A stretch of 33,710 bases of DNA from Holophagales bacterium (GTDB lineage Bacteria > Acidobacteriota > Thermoanaerobaculia > Multivoradales > Multivoraceae): the NCBI GenBank assembly GCA_009837885.1, contig VXSP01000043.1, positions 165,998 to 199,707 on the forward strand, read 5' to 3'. The stretch's first letter is position 1. The number at the start of each line of letters is the position of its first letter. Of this stretch, positions 22,953-31,230 are shown piece after piece. The notes below the pieces were generated by a model, which was not told where the DNA came from, did not search any database, and saw only the letters and a program-made list of their open reading frames with translations. A program made the translations under genes and the position numbers.

Positions 22953-24317
22953 ATGCGACAGACCCGAACCAGGCAGGACCGCCAGCTTCCGCCGGGCCCG
23001 CCACGGAAGAAGTTCCAGACCATGCGCCGGCTGGCGGCCGACTACACCGGTTTCTTCCACTGGCTCCACGAACACTGGGGCGACGTAGTCTACTTTGAAG
23101 TACCCAACGGCGGGCACTGCGCGGTCTTCGACCCGGACATCGCGGAGGAGGCCCTCGGGCGGAGTCCGGAGTTGTTCCAGAAAGACACTCCGGAGTTCGC
23201 CTTCGAGGTCATTCAGTCCCCCTGCCTGGCCAGAACGCCGTTCGGCGACGAGCACCGACGCCTCTCGGACCTCATGGTCACCGCGTTCACTCCCGAGCGG
23301 ACGGCGGCGTTCAGGCGGATCGCCGTCTCGGAGGCGTCGTCCTTCGCCGAGGAGCTCGCGGCGGGAAGCACTGTGGATTTCCGGGCCGAGGTCGAGCGCT
23401 ACACATGGAACGCGCTGACGACTTCGATGCTCGGCGCCGGGCGTGAACTGGGCCCGGGGCCGGGTCTGGCCATGATGAGAGCGGCCAAGCTCAGTTTCAT
23501 CGTGTTCGCCATGCCCGGATACAGGCTGCTCAGGAAGCTGCCCTTGCCGCACGATCTGAAGGCGCGCAGGGCGATCAAACCGCTCGATGCGGCCGTGTAC
23601 GACTCGATCCGGAAGGCCAGGGATCCCGACAGCCGGGAAACGAGCCTGATCGCGCACTTTGTCCAGGCGACGGAGCGGGGAGAGTCGGACTGGTCCTTCG
23701 GCAGCGACTCGGAGATTCGCGACGAGGCTTACGCGGCTTTCGTCGGCGCCTGGGATCCGGCTGTTCATGCGATGGCCTACATTCCGCACTACCTGAGCCG
23801 CAATCCGGGGGTTCGGGCGCGGCTGGAGGAGGAAGTGGATCGCGTCGCCGGCGACCGGCCGTTGCGTGCCGAGGACCTCGACCGGCTCCCCTACGCCGAG
23901 GCCTGCTTCAACGAGCTGCTTCGTCTTCAGCCTGCGGCTCCGCTCCTGGTGCCCCGCAGGGCGGTGCGGGACACGTCGCTCGGCGGCTACTTCATCCCGA
24001 GGGGCACTCTGGTCGATGTCGTCACGCACGTGATGCACCGCCGGGTCGACCACTGGCGGGACCCCGGTGAGTTCAGGCCTGAGCGCTGGCTGGAGGGACA
24101 GGCATGCCCGTGGGGGGTCTACAGGCCGTTCGGCATAGAGCCCAGAGGCTGCAAGGGCGTGCCCCTGGGCATGGCCGTCCTCGTGGCCGGCCTGGCCGCC
24201 TTGGTTCGGAAGTGGCGACTGGAACCCGAGTCTGACGAGTTGCCGGCCGACGGCCTGGAGGTCGGGATCCTGAGCAGTCCCATCCGCACCAGGGTGGTGT
24301 CCCGAGAAGCCGCGTAG
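22953..24317 (+). CDS. Cytochrome P450 (P450-2), divergent paralogue with altered haem loop and I-helix
   Basis: This 454-residue P450 is paralogous to P450-1; both share LPPGP near the start and a GGYxIPxGTLV...HRR...FRPERWLE region. ExxR is NELLRLQP near residue 330. The haem loop is FGIEPRGCKG near 391-400, with Glu where Gly is nearly invariant but Cys, Arg and the last Gly kept. The I-helix reads FVGAWDPAVHAM: Asp retained, the next residue Pro in place of Thr. Such changes are known from P450s with non-standard oxygen chemistry, so ordinary monooxygenase activity should not be assumed. ATG 22953 is the start closest to the conserved LPPGP; the frame is open to 22875. It is followed by an acyl-CoA dehydrogenase 59 bp downstream. 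Confidence 0.9.
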   Translation: MRQTRTRQDRQLPPGPPRKKFQTMRRLAADYTGFFHWLHEHWGDVVYFEVPNGGHCAVFDPDIAEEALGRSPELFQKDTPEFAFEVIQSPCLARTPFGDEHRRLSDLMVTAFTPERTAAFRRIAVSEASSFAEELAAGSTVDFRAEVERYTWNALTTSMLGAGRELGPGPGLAMMRAAKLSFIVFAMPGYRLLRKLPLPHDLKARRAIKPLDAAVYDSIRKARDPDSRETSLIAHFVQATERGESDWSFGSDSEIRDEAYAAFVGAWDPAVHAMAYIPHYLSRNPGVRARLEEEVDRVAGDRPLRAEDLDRLPYAEACFNELLRLQPAAPLLVPRRAVRDTSLGGYFIPRGTLVDVVTHVMHRRVDHWRDPGEFRPERWLEGQACPWGVYRPFGIEPRGCKGVPLGMAVLVAGLAALVRKWRLEPESDELPADGLEVGILSSPIRTRVVSREAA

Positions 24318-24342
24318 CGTAGCTCCTGTGGCATCATCGGCG

Positions 24343-24358
24343 GCTGTTCCCGAACAGC
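24343..24358 (+). promoter_or_regulatory. Palindrome between P450-2 and acyl-CoA dehydrogenase
   Basis: A perfect 7-bp inverted repeat with a 2-base centre, GCTGTTC-CC-GAACAGC, lies 19 bases before the acyl-CoA dehydrogenase ATG and 26 bases after the P450-2 stop. The size and symmetry suit a TetR- or GntR-type operator; a small hairpin is the alternative. No regulator gene is nearby. Confidence 0.45.
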
Positions 24359-24376
24359 GGTCGAAGGAGACAAGGC

Positions 24377-25588
24377 ATGGGCAGGTACGGTCTGACGGAC
24401 GAGGTGATCGAGCTCCGCGAACGGATGCGGGAGTTCATCGACGGCGAGGTGATCCCGGCCGAGCCGGAGCTGGACTCGGAGTCCGGAGAGGATCGCTCGC
24501 GCGGGCGGCTGGCTGAGTTGAAGGCGCTGGCCAAGCAGCGCGGCCTGTGGGCGCTGGGGCACCCCGCCGAGATCGGCGGCGGCGGGCTGCCGCTCATGCC
24601 CTTCGTCTACCTGAACGAGATCATCGGCCGTTCGCACTACGGCCAGATCGCGGTCGGCTCTGCGTCCATGCAGGACTCGATCATGCTCCACCTGTACGCC
24701 AGTGACGAGCAGAGGGAGCGCTGGCTGAAGCCGCTGGTGGCGGGCGACATCTATCCGTCGGTCGGCCTCACCGAGCCCGAAGTTGCCGGCTCCGACCCGA
24801 CCCTGATGCAGACCCGGGCCGTGCTCGACGGTGACGACTGGGTGATCAACGGCCACAAGTGGTTCACCAGCGGCGCCAGCCGGGCCGCGTTCACGACCTG
24901 CTTCGCGTTGACCGAGCCCGAGGCCCAGGGACACCGCAAGTTCTCCTCGATCATCGTGCCGACGGACACGCCCGGCTACGAGATCGTGCGCGCGGTGCCG
25001 ACGATGGGCACCACGTCGGGCCAGCACTGCGAAGTGCGCTACAACGATGTCCGGGTGCCGAAGGACAACATCCTCGGCGGCCGCGGCGAGGGTTTCGTCA
25101 TTGCCCAGAGGCGCCTGGGTCCGGGGCGGATCTTCCACTGCATGAGGTGGCTCGGTCAGGCCCAGCGGGCCTTCGAGCTGATGTGCGACCGCGCCAAGTC
25201 GCGCTGGGCGCATGGCTCGTACCTGTCGGAGAAGGGCGAGATCCAGCGCTACGTCGCCGAGTCGGCGGCCGAGATCCAGGCGGCCCGGCTGATGACCCTG
25301 GACGCCGCCGAGGCGATGGACCGGGGCGAGCAGGCGCGGGTCGAGATCTCCCTGATCAAGTTCTGGGGCGCGCGGATGCTCCACAACGTGATCGACCGGG
25401 CGATCCAGGTCCACGGCGCGCTTGGCGTGACCGGCGACACGCCGCTCGAGAAGATGTATCGCGAGGCGCGCTACGCGCGGCTGTACGACGGCCCGGACGA
25501 GGTGCACCGCATGGTCGTGGCGAGGCGCATCCTGCGGGACCCGCTGGGTAGGGTGCCGTGGGGCACGTTGGGTGGTGGCGAGAACTAG
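24377..25588 (+). CDS. Acyl-CoA dehydrogenase (ACAD10/11-like)
   Basis: This 403-residue FAD-dependent dehydrogenase oxidises an acyl-CoA to the 2-enoyl-CoA. Visible are the all-alpha N-terminal part (about 5-115), the middle beta-domain with VGLTEPEVAGSDPT near 130 and INGHKWFTSGASRA near 157, and the C-terminal helical domain ending in YDGPDEVHRMVVARRIL. The YxG segment carries Asp where classical short- and medium-chain enzymes have the catalytic Glu; the GPDEVH ending is usual for the ACAD10/11-like and related bacterial branch. A GGAG precedes ATG 24377. The ceramidase-family frame overlaps its end. It could serve fatty-acid breakdown or process a P450 product. Confidence 0.92.
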   Translation: MGRYGLTDEVIELRERMREFIDGEVIPAEPELDSESGEDRSRGRLAELKALAKQRGLWALGHPAEIGGGGLPLMPFVYLNEIIGRSHYGQIAVGSASMQDSIMLHLYASDEQRERWLKPLVAGDIYPSVGLTEPEVAGSDPTLMQTRAVLDGDDWVINGHKWFTSGASRAAFTTCFALTEPEAQGHRKFSSIIVPTDTPGYEIVRAVPTMGTTSGQHCEVRYNDVRVPKDNILGGRGEGFVIAQRRLGPGRIFHCMRWLGQAQRAFELMCDRAKSRWAHGSYLSEKGEIQRYVAESAAEIQAARLMTLDAAEAMDRGEQARVEISLIKFWGARMLHNVIDRAIQVHGALGVTGDTPLEKMYREARYARLYDGPDEVHRMVVARRILRDPLGRVPWGTLGGGEN

Positions 25589-26954
25589 GAGCTTGCGACC
25601 GATCGGCGCGGTGGCGGGTCTTGTCGTTCTCGGAGGGATCGGCATGACGCCATCGCCAACCAGCGCCCAGCTTCGCGCCGGCGCGGCCGCGGTCGAGATC
25701 ACGCCGCCGGCCGGCTCCCTGCTCTACGGCTACGGCGCGCGCGGAACGAACCGGTCGACGGAAGTTCACGACCCGCTCCATGCGCGAGCGCTCGTCCTCG
25801 AGGCGGGCGGCGAGACAGTCGCGATCGTGACCCTCGATCTCGGCTCGATCCGCAAGGAGAACACCCTGCCGATCCGGCAGGCCGTGCTGGATGCCGCCGG
25901 CTTCGACCACGTTCTGCTGAACGCGTCGCACACGCACTCCGCGCCGCTGTTCGAGGCGGACTTCCCGAGCGCAGGGGGTCGGTGGGTCGAGGAGCTCGAG
26001 CGGAAGATCGCCGGCGTCATTCTGGAGGCCCACGCCTCTCTCCGCCCGGCGCGTGTCGCGGTGGGCTGGGGCCGTGCGAGCGAGGGGCACAACCGGCGGC
26101 GGGTGCTTCCCGACGGCAGCGTCGAGATGTTCTGGCGCAACCGTGAGCGTCTGCCGACGGCGCCGCTCGACGAGTCCGTCGGCGTGCTGGCGGTCGACGG
26201 CGCGGATGGCGAAGCGATCGCCACTTTGGTCAACTTCGCCGTTCACCCGGTCATCCTGGGGCCGGAGAACATGCTCGTCTCGGCCGACTTCCCGGGCGCG
26301 ATGGCGGCTCTGGTCGCCGAGCGCGGAGGCGGCGTGACGATGTACCTGCAGGGAGCCGCCGGCGACATCAATCCCTTCTGGGACAAGACGCCGCCCGCGG
26401 AAGGCGGCTTCGAGCAGGTCCGGATGGCGGGGGAGCGGCTGGGGCAGGAAGTCCTCCGCATCCGCGCCGACCTGGCCGCGGCGGAGGCGTTTCACGATCC
26501 GGCGACCCTGTCGGTGAAGCGCCACCTGGTGACGCTCGATCCACGCTGGGACCTGGACTCCCCGGTGGTCGAGGAGGGTTTCCGGCGCCACGGTCTGGAA
26601 GCGTCGCTTCGGAGGTACCGCGCGCGCTTCCCGCGCGAACGGGAGGCCGAAGTGAACACCGTGGTCCTCGGTACGCGCGGCGCGGGCCAGTTCGCCCTGG
26701 CCACCTTCCCGGGTGAGTTTTTCGTCGAGCACCAGCTCCGGCTGAGGGCCGAGGCTCAGGTGCCCCACGTCTTCTTCGCGGGCTACACGAACGGCGAACT
26801 CGCCTACTTCCCGACCATCGCCGCGGCGGCGCAGGGCGGCTACGGCGGCCGGGAAGCTACGATCGTCGAGGTCGGCGCCGGCGAGAAGCTGATCGATCTG
26901 GCCGCCATCTCGATTCTCGAACAAGCCGGTTGGCTGCACGACGCACCGCCCTGA
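25572..26954 (+). CDS. Neutral/alkaline non-lysosomal ceramidase-family hydrolase, nucleophile changed
   Basis: This protein of about 460 residues has a signal peptide (hydrophobic stretch about 11-25, ending near TSAQ). It matches the N-terminal catalytic domain of neutral ceramidases: AAAVEITPPAGSLLYGYG near 36, NASHTHSAP near 117 (zinc His), FAVHPVILGPENM near 221 (zinc His), GAAGDINPFW near 260, FPGEFF near 379 (zinc Glu) and GYTNGELAYFP near 403 (zinc Tyr). In characterised enzymes the third of these reads GDVSP with the Ser nucleophile; here it is GDINP, so the reaction may differ. The C-terminal Ig-like domain of true ceramidases is missing. The start is uncertain: GTG 25572 or 25575 overlaps the preceding stop, and TTG 25593 is also possible. 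It should act in the periplasm or outside the cell. Confidence 0.82.
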   Translation: MVARTRSLRPIGAVAGLVVLGGIGMTPSPTSAQLRAGAAAVEITPPAGSLLYGYGARGTNRSTEVHDPLHARALVLEAGGETVAIVTLDLGSIRKENTLPIRQAVLDAAGFDHVLLNASHTHSAPLFEADFPSAGGRWVEELERKIAGVILEAHASLRPARVAVGWGRASEGHNRRRVLPDGSVEMFWRNRERLPTAPLDESVGVLAVDGADGEAIATLVNFAVHPVILGPENMLVSADFPGAMAALVAERGGGVTMYLQGAAGDINPFWDKTPPAEGGFEQVRMAGERLGQEVLRIRADLAAAEAFHDPATLSVKRHLVTLDPRWDLDSPVVEEGFRRHGLEASLRRYRARFPREREAEVNTVVLGTRGAGQFALATFPGEFFVEHQLRLRAEAQVPHVFFAGYTNGELAYFPTIAAAAQGGYGGREATIVEVGAGEKLIDLAAISILEQAGWLHDAPP

Positions 26955-26998
26955 GGCCGGCCGCTCCAACCCGAATCGCCCCTTCAGGAGGCTTCGTC

Positions 26999-28966
26999 AT
27001 GACATTTCTCACTCGCTCTTCGGTCCGTGGCTTCCATGTGCAGCGCGGGCTCTCCCGTCTCTTGCCGGCAACGCTCGTCGCGTTCGCCATCCTCGGCTGC
27101 GGCGCTTCGAACGAAGCGCCGTCGAGGGAGCGCGTGGTCTACAGCGCCGCCGCGTTCCACAACACGACCTCGTACGGCGGCGCCTCGTTCTCGGCCGACG
27201 AGAGCCGGTTGCTGATCTCCAGCGACGTGAGCGGCGTCTGGGCCGTCTACAGCGTGCCGGTCGCCGGCGGCGAGCCGCGGCAACTGACAGACAGCGCGGG
27301 CCCCGTGTTCGCGCAGAGCTACTTTCCGAACGACGACCGCTTCCTCTACACCGGCGACGAGGGCGGCAACGAACTGAACCACCTGTACGTGGGGTCCGAC
27401 GGCGCCGGGGACGTCCCTGAAGGCGGCGTCGACCTGACGCCGGGAGACAACGTGCGCGCTTCGTTCGCCGGCTGGCGCAGCGACGGCGGGGCGTTCTTCG
27501 TTCAGACGAATGAGCGCACGCCGTTCGCCATGGACCTCTATCGCTACAAGGTGCCGCCGCCGGGGACCTGGGACTTCGAGCGCGAGCTCGTGTTCGAGAA
27601 CGACGGCACGTTCAACCTCGGCGCCGTCAGCGAGGACGGCCGCTGGCTGGCGCTCGACAAGTTGACCAGCAACTACGACAGCGACGTGTACGCCTACGAC
27701 CTGATGGCGGGCCACCTGGTCCACGTGACCGAGCACGAGGGTGAGGTCGAGCACGGCTCCGGCGGCTTCACTCCGGACAGCGCGCATCTCTACTACGGGA
27801 CGAACGAGCACAGCGAGTTCAACCAGATCTGGTCGTACGACCTGGCGGACGGCTCTCGCGAGCTCGTGCTCGCCGCCGACTGGGACGTCTTTGGCGTGTC
27901 CTTCTCCGATACCGGGCGGTACCGCGTGTCGGCGATCAATGAGGACGCTTCGACGGTGGTCGAGGTCCTGGACACGGAAACGGGCGCCCCGGTCTCGCTT
28001 CCCGATCTGCCCGCCGGCGATATCGCGCAAGTCGGCTTCTCGGCCAGCGACCGGCTGATGGCCTTCTACCTGAGCAGCGACCAGTCGCCTTCGGACCTCT
28101 ACGTCTACGACCTGGACCAGGGCGGCGAGGCGCTTCGCCTGACGCAAAGCCTGAACCCCGAGATCGACCCAGACGATCTCGTGACCACCGAGGTGATTCG
28201 GTACCCGAGCTTCGACGGGCTGGAAATCCCGGCCATCCTGTGGCGGCCGCACGGGGCGTCGGCAGACAACCCGGCGCCGGCGATGGTCTGGGTGCACGGC
28301 GGCCCGGGCGGCCAGACCCGGCGCACCTACCGGGCCGACATCCAGCACCTGGTGAACCAGGGCTACGTCGTCCTGGGGGTGAACAACCGCGGCTCGTCGG
28401 GCTACGGCAAGACCTTCTTCCACATGGATGACAGGAAGCACGGCGAGGTCGATCTGCAGGACTGCGTGTGGGCCCGGACCTGGCTCGAGTCGCAGGACTG
28501 GGTGGACGGTTCGCGCGTAGGCATCATCGGCGGCAGCTATGGCGGCTACATGGTGGCGGCCGCGCTGGCCTTCGAGCCGGAGGTCTTCGACGTCGGCGTC
28601 AACATCTTCGGCGTCACGAACTGGATCCGCACGCTCGAGAGCACGCCGCCGTGGTGGCAGGCGCAGAAGGTGGCCCTGCTCGGTGAGCTGGGCGATCCGG
28701 CGACCGAGCGCGAGCGCCTGGAGCGCATCTCGCCGCTGTTCCATGCCTCGAACGTCGTCAGGCCGCTGCTCGTCGTCCAGGGCGCGAACGACCCCCGAGT
28801 GCTCCAGGTCGAGAGTGACGAACTCGTCGAGGCGGTGCGGGCGAACGGAGTGCCGGTCGAGTACGTCCTGTTCCCCGACGAGGGCCACGGCTTCCGGAAC
28901 CGGGTCAACCGGATCGAGGCGTCGGAGCGCTACGCGGCGTTCCTGGCCGAGCACCTGGGTTCGTAG
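26999..28966 (+). CDS. S9-family (prolyl oligopeptidase-like) peptidase, lipoprotein
   Basis: This 655-residue protein has a lipoprotein-type signal ending ILGC (Cys about residue 34), then a beta-propeller with repeated blades (about 45-390) such as GGASFSADESRLLISSDVSGVWAVY and HVTEHEGEVEHGSGGFTPD. The C-terminal alpha/beta hydrolase domain follows (about 400-650): WVHGGPGGQTRR near 433, nucleophile Ser in GIIGGSYGGYM near 513, Asp in GANDPRV near 597 and His in DEGHGF near 627. This fits acylaminoacyl-peptidase/DPP-like S9 enzymes that release amino acids or dipeptides from peptides. ATG 26999 is preferred because AGGAGG (26986-26991) precedes it by 7 bases. The neighbouring ceramidase-family gene is also secreted, suggesting a shared scavenging role. 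Confidence 0.92.
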   Translation: MTFLTRSSVRGFHVQRGLSRLLPATLVAFAILGCGASNEAPSRERVVYSAAAFHNTTSYGGASFSADESRLLISSDVSGVWAVYSVPVAGGEPRQLTDSAGPVFAQSYFPNDDRFLYTGDEGGNELNHLYVGSDGAGDVPEGGVDLTPGDNVRASFAGWRSDGGAFFVQTNERTPFAMDLYRYKVPPPGTWDFERELVFENDGTFNLGAVSEDGRWLALDKLTSNYDSDVYAYDLMAGHLVHVTEHEGEVEHGSGGFTPDSAHLYYGTNEHSEFNQIWSYDLADGSRELVLAADWDVFGVSFSDTGRYRVSAINEDASTVVEVLDTETGAPVSLPDLPAGDIAQVGFSASDRLMAFYLSSDQSPSDLYVYDLDQGGEALRLTQSLNPEIDPDDLVTTEVIRYPSFDGLEIPAILWRPHGASADNPAPAMVWVHGGPGGQTRRTYRADIQHLVNQGYVVLGVNNRGSSGYGKTFFHMDDRKHGEVDLQDCVWARTWLESQDWVDGSRVGIIGGSYGGYMVAAALAFEPEVFDVGVNIFGVTNWIRTLESTPPWWQAQKVALLGELGDPATERERLERISPLFHASNVVRPLLVVQGANDPRVLQVESDELVEAVRANGVPVEYVLFPDEGHGFRNRVNRIEASERYAAFLAEHLGS

Positions 28967-29017
28967 GTACCTAAGGCAGGTCCCGCACGGTCCGCCGGCG
29001 TGGCGCCCATGCCGAAC

Positions 29018-30196
29018 TCAGAAGTCGAAGTGCAGGAACAGGCCGACGTGTTCGACCGATCCGGCGCCGGCCGGGTCGGTCGATACGTAGTTGCCAAGGA
29101 ACCGCAAGTTGCTGCGGAGGTACCAGTTGAGGGCGACGGAGAGACTCTGCTGGCTGCCGCCGAGAACGGATCCGCGGCTCAGATCGATGTGGTCCCATCG
29201 TGCCGCGAGTTCCCAGGCGCCCCTGCCTTCGGGCATGGGCGCCTTCGGCCTCAACCGGGTGAAGCTGCGGGAGCTGCGGCTGTACGGCTTCCTCTCTCCG
29301 GTGAGGAACCAGCCGGCCTCAACGTACTGGGCGTCGAAGCGGGCGCTCCGGCCATCCGGCGAGCCAACCGGCAGCAGGTCCACCTGGGCGGACAGCACCT
29401 CGCCCTGCAGCCAGAACGAACTTCGTGCAAGCACGAACTCGGCACCCAGCAGTCGCATGCCGTCGGCGGGCAGCCATCCGGTGTCCACCGTGCGCGGCGC
29501 GAGCCGGACGCCGGTGCGGCCGCGCAGGCGGACGGCGTCCGCGGTGGGCTGGCGGTGCGACAGGGCCACGCCGAGGTGGAGCAGGGGATCGTTTCCTTCG
29601 TCTCCATCCAGGGCGATGCCGGTGAGGCGGCCGGTCAGGCTCCAGTCCGACCCGGGCCGCTTGTCGTAGCCGTCGCTGTCGCGGAAGGCGCCCACCGCCC
29701 AGGCGACGCGGTCACCGGGAAGCCGGTCGTGGACCATGAAGCCGAGGTTGCGGCCGGGCGCCAGGGCCGTGACCGCGGCCGGGCGCGCGATGAAGGAGTG
29801 GGAGTTCGACGACTGCTGGATCGAGAGGCTGAACGGCTCCTTGAAGTGGCCCGCGCGGAACGTGGCCGCGCCGTCGTTGGGCGTGGCCTCGATGAAGACG
29901 TCCGTGGGCACGAGGTCACCGCTCGCGATGTCGTGTTCGATCTTGAACGTGATCCGCCCGAGGAACTCGCCGTTCAGCACCAGGCGGACGCGTCGCCAGT
30001 CGACGCCGTCCTCGAACTCGAACGGCTCTTCCAGGGCCGGGTCGGGAGAGGAGGAGCTGGCCTCGACGTGGACTCGCCCACCGACGGAGATCTCAAAGGA
30101 CCCCTCCTGGGCCTGGGTTGTCGTGGCCGCGACGACCAGAAGCGGCGCGGCAAGAGCCGGAGAACGGAACGTTCGCACTCCTCGCAGGGTCGCCAT
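29018..30196 (-). CDS. Phosphate-selective porin O/P-type outer-membrane protein
   Basis: This 392-residue outer-membrane porin has a signal peptide (about 1-29, ending TTTQAQ). An OprO/OprP-type barrel follows: FEISVGGRVHVEA near 34, WRRVRLVLNGEFLGRITFKIEHDIASGDLVPTDVFIEA near 66-103, and FRAGHFKEPFSLSIQQSS near 113-130, the family's best conserved part. The barrel ends in LFLHFDF with terminal Phe. Members in Pseudomonas form anion channels for phosphate and polyphosphate. It is divergent from phoB, and a heptamer pair on its own strand (30266-30283) suggests PhoB control, which supports a phosphate role. Whether the Arg/Lys ladder that gives phosphate selectivity is present cannot be judged from sequence alone. 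Confidence 0.85.
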   Translation of the reverse strand: MATLRGVRTFRSPALAAPLLVVAATTTQAQEGSFEISVGGRVHVEASSSSPDPALEEPFEFEDGVDWRRVRLVLNGEFLGRITFKIEHDIASGDLVPTDVFIEATPNDGAATFRAGHFKEPFSLSIQQSSNSHSFIARPAAVTALAPGRNLGFMVHDRLPGDRVAWAVGAFRDSDGYDKRPGSDWSLTGRLTGIALDGDEGNDPLLHLGVALSHRQPTADAVRLRGRTGVRLAPRTVDTGWLPADGMRLLGAEFVLARSSFWLQGEVLSAQVDLLPVGSPDGRSARFDAQYVEAGWFLTGERKPYSRSSRSFTRLRPKAPMPEGRGAWELAARWDHIDLSRGSVLGGSQQSLSVALNWYLRSNLRFLGNYVSTDPAGAGSVEHVGLFLHFDF

Positions 30197-30265
30197 GGGT
30201 CCAGGTGGTCTCGCCGAGAGCAGCCGGCCCGGCGGCCGCTCGCGCCGCTAGGTTCATAACAAGGC

Positions 30266-30283
30266 GTGAAGAGACCGTGAAGA
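30266..30283 (-). promoter_or_regulatory. Candidate Pho box for the porin gene
   Basis: On the minus strand TCTTCAC (plus 30277-30283), four bases, then TCTTCAC (plus 30266-30272) form a perfect direct repeat with 11-bp period pointing to the porin. The best -10-like sequence, TATGAA (plus 30253-30258), is 7 bp on, shorter than the 11 bp seen for pstS and phoB, so the -10 is uncertain. It lies back to back with the phoB site. Confidence 0.65.
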
Positions 30284-30286
30284 TGA

Positions 30287-30321
30287 GCTTTATCGCCCGT
30301 TCACGAAAGTCTGGCTAGCCT
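30287..30321 (+). promoter_or_regulatory. Candidate Pho box and -10 element of phoB
   Basis: GCTTTAT (30287-30293), four bases, CGTTCAC (30298-30304), then 11 bases and the -10-like TAGCCT (30316-30321). The layout matches that at pstS base for base, including shared GAA after the second heptamer and GGC before the -10. It implies that phoB is autoregulated. Confidence 0.72.
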
Positions 30322-30360
30322 TGGTGCAGGTCAAACCGTGCTGAAGGTTCCGGACGTTCC

Positions 30361-31056
30361 ATGAGCGCCATGAAGGTCGTCGTCATCGAGGACGAACCCG
30401 ACATCCTCGAATTGATCGAGTACAACCTCCGGCGGGAGGGCTTCGAGGTCGCGACCGCGACCACCGGCCGCAGCGGTCTTGCCGTGATCGGTCGCGAAAA
30501 GCCGGACATCGTGCTGCTCGACCTCTTGCTGCCCGGCCTGGACGGTCTGGATGTCTGCCGCCGCCTTCGCGCCGTGGAGTCGACGCGCGACCTGCCGGTG
30601 ATCATGGTCACGGCTCGCGGCGAGGAGAGCGATGTCGTCCTGGGTCTCGGTGTCGGCGCCGACGACTACATCCACAAGCCCTTCAGCCCGAGCGAGCTGA
30701 TCGCCCGTGTCCGGGCGGTCCTGCGGCGGGGGCCGATACGCGATAGCGATCCGGATCGGATAGTCGTTCGGGGGCCGCTCGCGATCAACCCGGTCAGGTA
30801 CCGGATCAAGGTAGACGGCCGGCGTTTGGAGTTCACGCCCACCGAGTTCCGCCTGCTGCACTTCCTGGCTTCGCATCCGGGCCGCGTCTTCACCCGTGGC
30901 CAACTTCTCGACCGGGCGGTCGGCGACCGGGCCGTGGTCATCGACCGGAACATCGACGTTCATGTCCGTGCGGTGCGCAAGAAGCTCGGGCCGCACCGTG
31001 GCCTGATCCAGACCGTGCGCGGCATCGGCTACTGCTTCCGCGACGAAGAAGGCTAG
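30361..31056 (+). CDS. phoB: Phosphate regulon response regulator PhoB
   Basis: This 231-residue OmpR-family response regulator has a receiver domain (about 4-118): acidic pocket VVIEDEPDI near 7, phosphoacceptor Asp about 54 in IVLLDLLLPG, Thr/Ser switch in MVTARG near 82, and Lys in IHKPFSPSEL near 104. The C-terminal winged helix (about 135-230) has FTPTEFRLLHFLASHPGRVFTR and the recognition-helix region VIDRNIDVHVRAVRKKLG, then TVRGIGYCF. Assignment to PhoB over other OmpR members rests on the phoR and phoU neighbours and the adjacent porin. ATG 30361 is taken; a second ATG at 30370 is possible. A Pho-box-like site lies 57 bp upstream. Confidence 0.9.
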   Translation: MSAMKVVVIEDEPDILELIEYNLRREGFEVATATTGRSGLAVIGREKPDIVLLDLLLPGLDGLDVCRRLRAVESTRDLPVIMVTARGEESDVVLGLGVGADDYIHKPFSPSELIARVRAVLRRGPIRDSDPDRIVVRGPLAINPVRYRIKVDGRRLEFTPTEFRLLHFLASHPGRVFTRGQLLDRAVGDRAVVIDRNIDVHVRAVRKKLGPHRGLIQTVRGIGYCFRDEEG

Positions 31057-31060
31057 AGCC

Positions 31061-31090
31061 GCCAAACCTGGCGCAGGCTCCATGTTTGGC
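31061..31090 (+). repeat. Inverted repeat in the phoB-phoR gap
   Basis: GCCAAAC (31061-31067) pairs with GTTTGGC (31084-31090) across a 16-base loop, five bases after the phoB stop. The rest of the 174-bp gap (31057-31230) has no recognisable gene. This could be a partial terminator that tunes phoR relative to phoB, or part of a dispersed intergenic repeat. Confidence 0.4.
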
Positions 31091-31230
31091 CCCAGCCCCC
31101 ACCTCACCAGCAGCTTTTCCCGCATCCCTTGCTTCGCTGCGTTCTGCGGTCCAAGCCGCTAGCGGCGGATCGGCCCGGTGTAGGTTGTCAGGAGCCGGTT
31201 TGGCTGCTTCGCCGCCGCCCGGGAGCTTCC

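Noticed and set aside
21480..24053. Reading P450-1 as an 857-residue fusion with an N-terminal extension
   Set aside because: The extension lies antisense to P450-2, has no domain, and a good ribosome-binding site precedes the ATG at 22850.
26984..28954. 656-codon minus-strand frame opposite the S9 peptidase
   Set aside because: It is a shadow of a gene with a complete Ser-Asp-His triad; the antisense product has no recognisable features.
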